DNA of 10,000 nt from the NCBI RefSeq assembly GCF_020217005.1, contig NZ_JAIWOI010000087.1, positions 1-10,000 on the forward strand. Reading direction: 5' to 3'. The position numbers were made by a program, and so were the translations under genes. This DNA comes from Rheinheimera sp. (GTDB lineage Bacteria > Pseudomonadota > Gammaproteobacteria > Enterobacterales > Alteromonadaceae). Below, one piece after another: positions 7,081 to 10,000 of this stretch; within the stretch, counting starts at the first letter, position 1; every line of letters begins with the position of its first letter. A model generated the notes under the pieces. It was not told the origin of the DNA. It worked only from the letters and a program-made list of their open reading frames with translations, and ran no database searches.

Positions 7081-8141
7081 ATCCCCTCACCCAAAAAGAC
7101 TTTGGTATAACGGGGCTTCACCCAGGCTTGTTGCCCCAGCGATAATCCCAGTTGTTTAAAACGATCCCTGGCCAGCTCAACATGGATCAGTTGCTGGCTG
7201 TCTTTGGCTAATAATTCCAGCCGGACATTGGGGCCTACTATGGTGATCAGATCGACTTTAGCTTCCAGCGCTTCGTCCACTGGTTTTAACAACAGATCAA
7301 TTTCATGCGGCCTTACATAAGCAAAACCGTTTTCTTCCTGCTCGTTGCTAAACTCTGGCGAGGCGACAGACAACTGGCCAATCTCAGCTTTACCTTGTTT
7401 CACTCTGGCATGAAACAGATTCACATTACCTAAAAACTCATACACAAAAGGATTAGCCGGATTGTCGTACACTTGCTCTGGTGAACCTTGTTGCTCTATC
7501 CGGCCTTTGTTCATCACCACAATTTTGTCCGCCACTTCCAGTGCTTCTTCCTGATCGTGAGTGACAAACACGCTGGTGACATGAATTTCATCATGCAGTC
7601 GGCGTAACCATCGCCTTAACTCAGCTCTTACCTTAGCGTCCAAAGCGCCAAAAGGCTCGTCCAGCAGCAGTACTTTGGGTTCTACCGCCAAAGCCCGGGC
7701 TAAGGCAATACGCTGGCGCTGACCTCCGGAGAGCTGGGATGGATAGCGGTCTGCTGTCCAGTCCAGTTGCACCAGCTCAAGCAAATGCTGCACTTTTTTA
7801 CGGATAAGCTCCGGCGAAGGACGGTATTTTTTCGGTTTGACTGTTAAACCAAAAGCCACGTTTTCATACACTGTCATATGTTTAAACAATGCATAGTGCT
7901 GAAACACAAAACCTACACCACGCTCGGACACATGGCGCGCGCTGATATCCAGATCATCAAAATGGATGCTGCCACTGTCGGCTTGCTCTAAGCCGGCAAT
8001 AATACGTAATAAGCTGGTTTTACCTGAACCTGAAGGACCAAGTAAGGCGGTGAGTTCACCGGTCTGAATGGATAAACTGACATTATCGACGGCGACAAAG
8101 TCGCCAAATTTTTTATTGATTTGTTCTATTCGGATGCTCAT
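7077..8141 (-). CDS. cysA: Sulfate ABC transporter ATP-binding protein CysA
   Basis: The ATPase that powers sulfate/thiosulfate import through CysT-CysW on the cytoplasmic face. All nucleotide-binding motifs are intact: Walker A GPSGSGKT (35-42), Q-loop Gln81, signature LSGGQ (137-141), Walker B VLLLDEP (157-163), D-loop ALD (166-168) and H-loop His195. The N-terminal [20 protein letters not shown] and the C-terminal regulatory TOBE-like region (about 240-354) are as in E. coli CysA (365 residues; here 354). Other subtypes such as molybdate or spermidine ATPases are less likely given Sbp, CysT and CysW nearby. Unusually, cysA is not in the cysTW operon but on the opposite strand, about 2.7 kb away and downstream of oscA. 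The ATG at 8141 has only a weak upstream AGAG. It may be read from the oscA promoter through the 263-nt gap, or from its own. Confidence 0.95.
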   Translation of the reverse strand: MSIRIEQINKKFGDFVAVDNVSLSIQTGELTALLGPSGSGKTSLLRIIAGLEQADSGSIHFDDLDISARHVSERGVGFVFQHYALFKHMTVYENVAFGLTVKPKKYRPSPELIRKKVQHLLELVQLDWTADRYPSQLSGGQRQRIALARALAVEPKVLLLDEPFGALDAKVRAELRRWLRRLHDEIHVTSVFVTHDQEEALEVADKIVVMNKGRIEQQGSPEQVYDNPANPFVYEFLGNVNLFHARVKQGKAEIGQLSVASPEFSNEQEENGFAYVRPHEIDLLLKPVDEALEAKVDLITIVGPNVRLELLAKDSQQLIHVELARDRFKQLGLSLGQQAWVKPRYTKVFLGEGI

Positions 8142-8275
8142 AGTTGCGCTCTGAGTTCAGGTTGTCGCCAGCCCGGTTTGTGCGGTAGTGGCTCAACATC
8201 ACTTCAGATCCGGTGGTCCGGTGCGCCGAAGCAAGAGAAAAAATGGATTCCCTGAGTCATTGCAGTTGCGGCAAG

Positions 8276-8369
8276 ACGACCAGTGAATGAATCCCTATCA
8301 ACACAACGACCAGTGTGATTGGGGTGATAGAGCTTGGTCAACACAGCAGCAGCTTCAAGTACGGCGGGT
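8276..8369. repeat. Interspersed repeat between oscA and cysA
   Basis: The part at 8337-8369 recurs in inverted orientation at 9968-10000 (28 of 33 positions). Inside, ACGACCAGTG occurs twice in direct orientation (8276-8285, 8306-8315; 30-nt period), and CTATCA/TGATAG (8295-8300, 8325-8330) forms a stem. I recall similar AAGCTGCTG...TGTTGACC...CCCCAATCACA-type intergenic repeats in Shewanella and relatives, so this looks like a family member. The true left boundary is not defined; it may extend to about 8230. The rest of the oscA-cysA gap (8142-8230, 8370-8404) shows only a tandem TCCGGTG pair near 8210-8225. Confidence 0.6.
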
Positions 8370-8404
8370 AGGTTCACTGAGGGACACAGTCTGAACCATT
8401 AAGA

Positions 8405-8566
8405 CTAAGGTTTATCCAGACGTAGTTTTTCGTTTTTTTCCAACTGCACTAATTTGCCCTGATGAAACACCAGTTCAATAGAACCAAACTCAACCCGGCC
8501 CACCAGTTTTTCCAGTTTATCCAGCAGTTGGTTCAGCAAATCAGCAGATATTTCTTTTGCCGCCAT
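8405..8566 (-). CDS. oscA: Sulfur-starvation protein OscA (DUF2292/YezD family)
   Basis: A 53-residue soluble protein. It has an amphipathic N-terminal helix rich in Leu and Lys (ADLLNQLLDKLEKLVGRV) and then the compact family core FGSIELVFHQGKLVQLEKNE with the terminal EKLRLD. This matches the DUF2292 family, whose Pseudomonas member OscA is induced by sulfur starvation and linked to chromate tolerance, and is encoded beside sulfate transport genes. Its biochemical role is not known. Start: AAGGAG (8574-8579) lies 7 nt upstream of the ATG at 8566. A longer frame to 8605 has no ribosome site and would add a poor N-terminus. It is co-directional with cysA, 263 nt upstream of it, which supports the assignment. 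Confidence 0.85.
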   Translation of the reverse strand: MAAKEISADLLNQLLDKLEKLVGRVEFGSIELVFHQGKLVQLEKNEKLRLDKP

Positions 8567-8581
8567 GTGTTTTCTCCTTAA

Positions 8582-8597
8582 AGACATCTCTATGTCT
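8582..8597 (-). promoter_or_regulatory. Leader hairpin just before the oscA ribosome site
   Basis: AGACAT (8582-8587) pairs with ATGTCT (8592-8597) around CTCT. It ends 2 nt before the Shine-Dalgarno sequence (8574-8579), so it could stabilise the 5' end or tune ribosome access. Confidence 0.3.
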
Positions 8598-8619
8598 CTA
8601 AGCATTAAAGCAGAGCTGG

Positions 8620-8649
8620 TTAATAACTTAAAATACTTTAAAGTAGCAA
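8620..8649 (-). promoter_or_regulatory. Candidate oscA promoter overlapped by a 12-bp palindrome
   Basis: On the minus strand, TTGCTA (8644-8649), an 18-nt spacer and TATTAA (8620-8625) are a moderate promoter match. A perfect palindrome, TACTTTAAAGTA (8634-8645), covers the end of the -35 and much of the spacer, a position suited to an operator. A sulfur regulator of the CysB type would be expected, but CysB sites are too degenerate to call by eye. Confidence 0.35.
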
Positions 8650-8685
8650 GGTTATACGAAAAGGAAATATAAGAGCGCGAAAATA

Positions 8686-8741
8686 AAAATGGGGTCAGAT
8701 CACATTAGTTATGCGTAACTAATGTGATCTGACCCCATTTT
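8686..8741. repeat. Perfect 26-bp-arm palindrome, REP-like, likely terminator after rraB
   Basis: The arms 8686-8711 and 8716-8741 are exact reverse complements around a TGCG loop. Each arm reads AAAATGGGGTCAGATCACAT and continues to TTAGTTA. TGGGGTCAGA-type palindromes are widely dispersed in gammaproteobacteria and are often seen near REP-associated tyrosine transposases (from memory; none is in this window). On the minus strand the hairpin is followed by TTTTTATTTT, so it can terminate the plsC-rraB message 9 nt after the rraB stop. On the plus strand only TTTT follows. Confidence 0.8.
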
Positions 8742-8750
8742 CAGTAGCTG

Positions 8751-9152
8751 TTAGTGGCGTGGAGCTTCGTCGCCGTCGTCTTCGTCATCTTCGAAGTCAT
8801 CGCCGTCTTCATCTTCGCCACCTTCAAAGTAGGTGCCCCAGCCGTCGTATTCCACACCAAACTTCTGCGCTAAGGCTTCCAGTTTGATCGCGTCTGCTGT
8901 GATGCTGGCGCCGTCCAGAGACTGTTCACGAATAGCGTCGAATACCCAGGCGGTGCCGCCTTCTTCAAATTCAACTTCTTCGGCGTCTGTCACTTCGTAA
9001 CCTAATTTAAAGACTTCTACAGCCAGTTTTTCTAAACGGGCAAAATCTTCATGGTAAAAATGGTGTTCTATGGTGTATTCCGCATCCGGATCGCTGCCAT
9101 CTTCCATCAATGCAGCTATGGTGTCTTCAGTAAATTCTTGCCAGTTTTCCAT
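8751..9152 (-). CDS. rraB: Regulator of RNase E activity B
   Basis: A small cytoplasmic protein that binds RNase E and inhibits it, altering mRNA decay and degradosome composition. The 133 residues align along their length with E. coli RraB (138): EDGSDPDAEYTIEHHF (17-32), FKLGYEVTDAEE (48-59) and KFGVEYDGWGTYFE (97-110). The C-terminus (about 113-130) is a run of Asp/Glu ending in Arg-His, as in the E. coli protein. The gene starts 4 nt after the plsC stop codon and reads from a weak GGGG ribosome site inside the plsC end, so it is probably co-transcribed with plsC. The large palindrome at 8686-8741 follows. Confidence 0.95.
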   Translation of the reverse strand: MENWQEFTEDTIAALMEDGSDPDAEYTIEHHFYHEDFARLEKLAVEVFKLGYEVTDAEEVEFEEGGTAWVFDAIREQSLDGASITADAIKLEALAQKFGVEYDGWGTYFEGGEDEDGDDFEDDEDDGDEAPRH

Positions 9153-9156
9153 GATA

Positions 9157-9894
9157 TTACCCCGTGACAGTCAATGAGTCGGCAGTGTAGTCGGTTGCCA
9201 CTTCGCTATCAAGCTGCTTGATCTTATCTGCCATCTGTTGCCGTATTGTTTCAGCCAGTTCACGGGCCGGAGTTCCTTCTGGTTGGATTGGCGGCATAAT
9301 CTCAATAATGACTCTGCCGTTATTCCATTTATTTAACTTCACTTTGTTGGTGCTGCTCATACAAATAGGGACCAGCGGCACATTGGCCTGTTGGGCTATA
9401 TGAAAAGCGCCGGTTTTAAATGGCAATAAACCACGACCATAACTACGGGTGCCCTCAGGAAAGACCCACACCGAAACTTTATCCTGCACTATACGATCGA
9501 CTGCGCCTTGCATAGTGCCCACAGCTTTGGATTTGTTGGCTCTGTCGATCAAAATGTTACCACTAAGCCAGTACAGCTGACCAAAAAATGGGATCCATTT
9601 CAGGCTTTTTTTGCCTATGGTGACAGTGCCAGGTAACAAGGCTTTGCTGATAGTGAATAAATCGTAGTTATTCTGATGGTTAGCTAAGAATACACAAGGC
9701 ATAGCGGCTTTGACTTCGGGAGACTGACGCACTTCGACTTTTAAACCAAAGATCCAGGAAGCCCAGCCATACCAGGCTGAAAACAAAGCCACATTAGGGA
9801 CATAAAAAGGAAGAACCAGACAGATCAGCAAACCCACTAAGGCACTGAATACAATAAAAATGGCGACCAGCACCAGACGTATAATGGCTAACAC
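9157..9894 (-). CDS. plsC: 1-acyl-sn-glycerol-3-phosphate acyltransferase
   Basis: This inner-membrane enzyme adds the second acyl chain to lysophosphatidic acid, giving phosphatidic acid for phospholipid synthesis. The order of motifs is complete: NHQNNYD (72-78, catalytic His73 and Asp78), KKSLKWIPFFGQLYWLSGN (95-113), ILIDRAN (114-120), FPEGTR (145-150) and VPICMSS (175-181, motif IV). The first 30 residues form a membrane segment. Length (245) equals that of E. coli PlsC, and the N-terminus MLAIIRL matches MLYIFRL, which supports the GTG start at 9894 despite its unusual surroundings: an intrinsic-terminator-like hairpin ends right at the start codon. rraB follows after 4 nt. Confidence 0.95.
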   Translation of the reverse strand: MLAIIRLVLVAIFIVFSALVGLLICLVLPFYVPNVALFSAWYGWASWIFGLKVEVRQSPEVKAAMPCVFLANHQNNYDLFTISKALLPGTVTIGKKSLKWIPFFGQLYWLSGNILIDRANKSKAVGTMQGAVDRIVQDKVSVWVFPEGTRSYGRGLLPFKTGAFHIAQQANVPLVPICMSSTNKVKLNKWNNGRVIIEIMPPIQPEGTPARELAETIRQQMADKIKQLDSEVATDYTADSLTVTG

Positions 9895-9923
9895 AAAAAA
9901 GGCCCCTGTAGTTTACAAGGGCC
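9895..9923 (-). terminator. Terminator-like hairpin touching the plsC start codon
   Basis: On the minus strand, GGCCCTTGTA (9914-9923) pairs with TACAGGGGCC (9901-9910) around AAC, with one G-T pair, and six Ts follow (9895-9900) directly before the GTG. It looks like the terminator of a minus-strand gene beyond the window. The only Shine-Dalgarno-like bases for plsC (AGGGG) lie in its right arm, so it may also control plsC translation. Confidence 0.7.
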
Positions 9924-9925
9924 AG

Positions 9926-9931
9926 AGTATA
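9926..9931 (-). promoter_or_regulatory. Possible -10 box of a plsC promoter
   Basis: TATACT on the minus strand lies just upstream of the hairpin; transcription from it would begin within the first bases of the hairpin. No good -35 is seen 16-18 nt upstream, so the call is tentative. Confidence 0.3.
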
Positions 9932-9967
9932 ACGGTTTGGCGCCATAAGTCTGGTTTGATCTGTTTC

Positions 9968-10000
9968 CCCCGTCGTACTTGACGCTGCAGCTTTGTTGAC
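9968..10000. repeat. Partial second copy of the repeat at 8337-8369, inverted
   Basis: The reverse complement matches 8337-8369 at 28 of 33 positions (GTCAACA, GCAGC, TCAAGTAC and CGGG blocks). It is cut by the window edge and likely continues beyond it. The 36 bases between the -10 box at 9926-9931 and this repeat hold nothing else I can name. Confidence 0.6.

Noticed and set aside
8276..8315. 30-nt-period direct repeat as a mini CRISPR
   Set aside because: There are only two copies of a 10-nt unit, no further repeats or spacers, and no cas genes; it is internal to a dispersed repeat.
8567..8605. Longer N-terminus for oscA
   Set aside because: The extension would run through the strong Shine-Dalgarno sequence at 8574-8579 and the leader hairpin; the short form matches the family.

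Overview
The window reads as chromosomal DNA of a Gram-negative gammaproteobacterium. It encodes an outer-membrane porin, a periplasmic sulfate-binding protein, and RraB and PlsC proteins closely resembling those of Escherichia coli. The gene content and the interspersed palindromic elements fit a marine or freshwater Alteromonadales/Chromatiaceae member such as Rheinheimera. That genus-level guess comes from memory of similar sequences, not from a search.

Layout. Bases 114-4333 (+) hold a sulfate-uptake cluster: porin, sbp, cysT, cysW. An intrinsic terminator and a REP-like palindromic element lie between sbp and cysT. Bases 4349-5638 (-) encode a sodium/dicarboxylate-type (SDF/DAACS) symporter with an unusual TM7 motif. 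Bases 5639-6294 contain no gene; they hold the symporter promoter, a hairpin, a ~210-bp element with 25-bp terminal inverted repeats (MITE-like), and a strong + strand terminator. Bases 6295-7080 (+) encode an isocitrate lyase/PEP mutase superfamily protein that ends convergently on cysA (7077-8141, -), the ATPase of the sulfate transporter. Bases 8142-8404 carry an interspersed repeat. Bases 8405-8566 (-) encode a 53-residue OscA/DUF2292 protein. A perfect 26-bp-arm palindrome at 8686-8741 separates it from the rraB-plsC operon (8751-9894, -). The right edge holds part of a second copy of the repeat seen at 8337-8369.

How it works together. Porin, Sbp, CysT, CysW and CysA would carry sulfate across the outer membrane, bind it in the periplasm, and import it using ATP. 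OscA is known in Pseudomonas as a sulfur-starvation protein, so its presence supports a sulfur-limitation locus. The transporter is split: cysA lies on the opposite strand, ~2.7 kb from cysW, with the symporter and the lyase-family gene between. Whether those two genes belong to sulfur metabolism is open. The symporter shares a GCGGIYPA-type motif with cystine carriers, which makes the idea worth testing. RraB (RNase E inhibitor) and PlsC (phospholipid synthesis) are housekeeping genes.

I see no complete insertion sequence, phage, CRISPR array, tRNA or rRNA. The novelty here is mainly in the intergenic elements and their placement, not in a new protein system.
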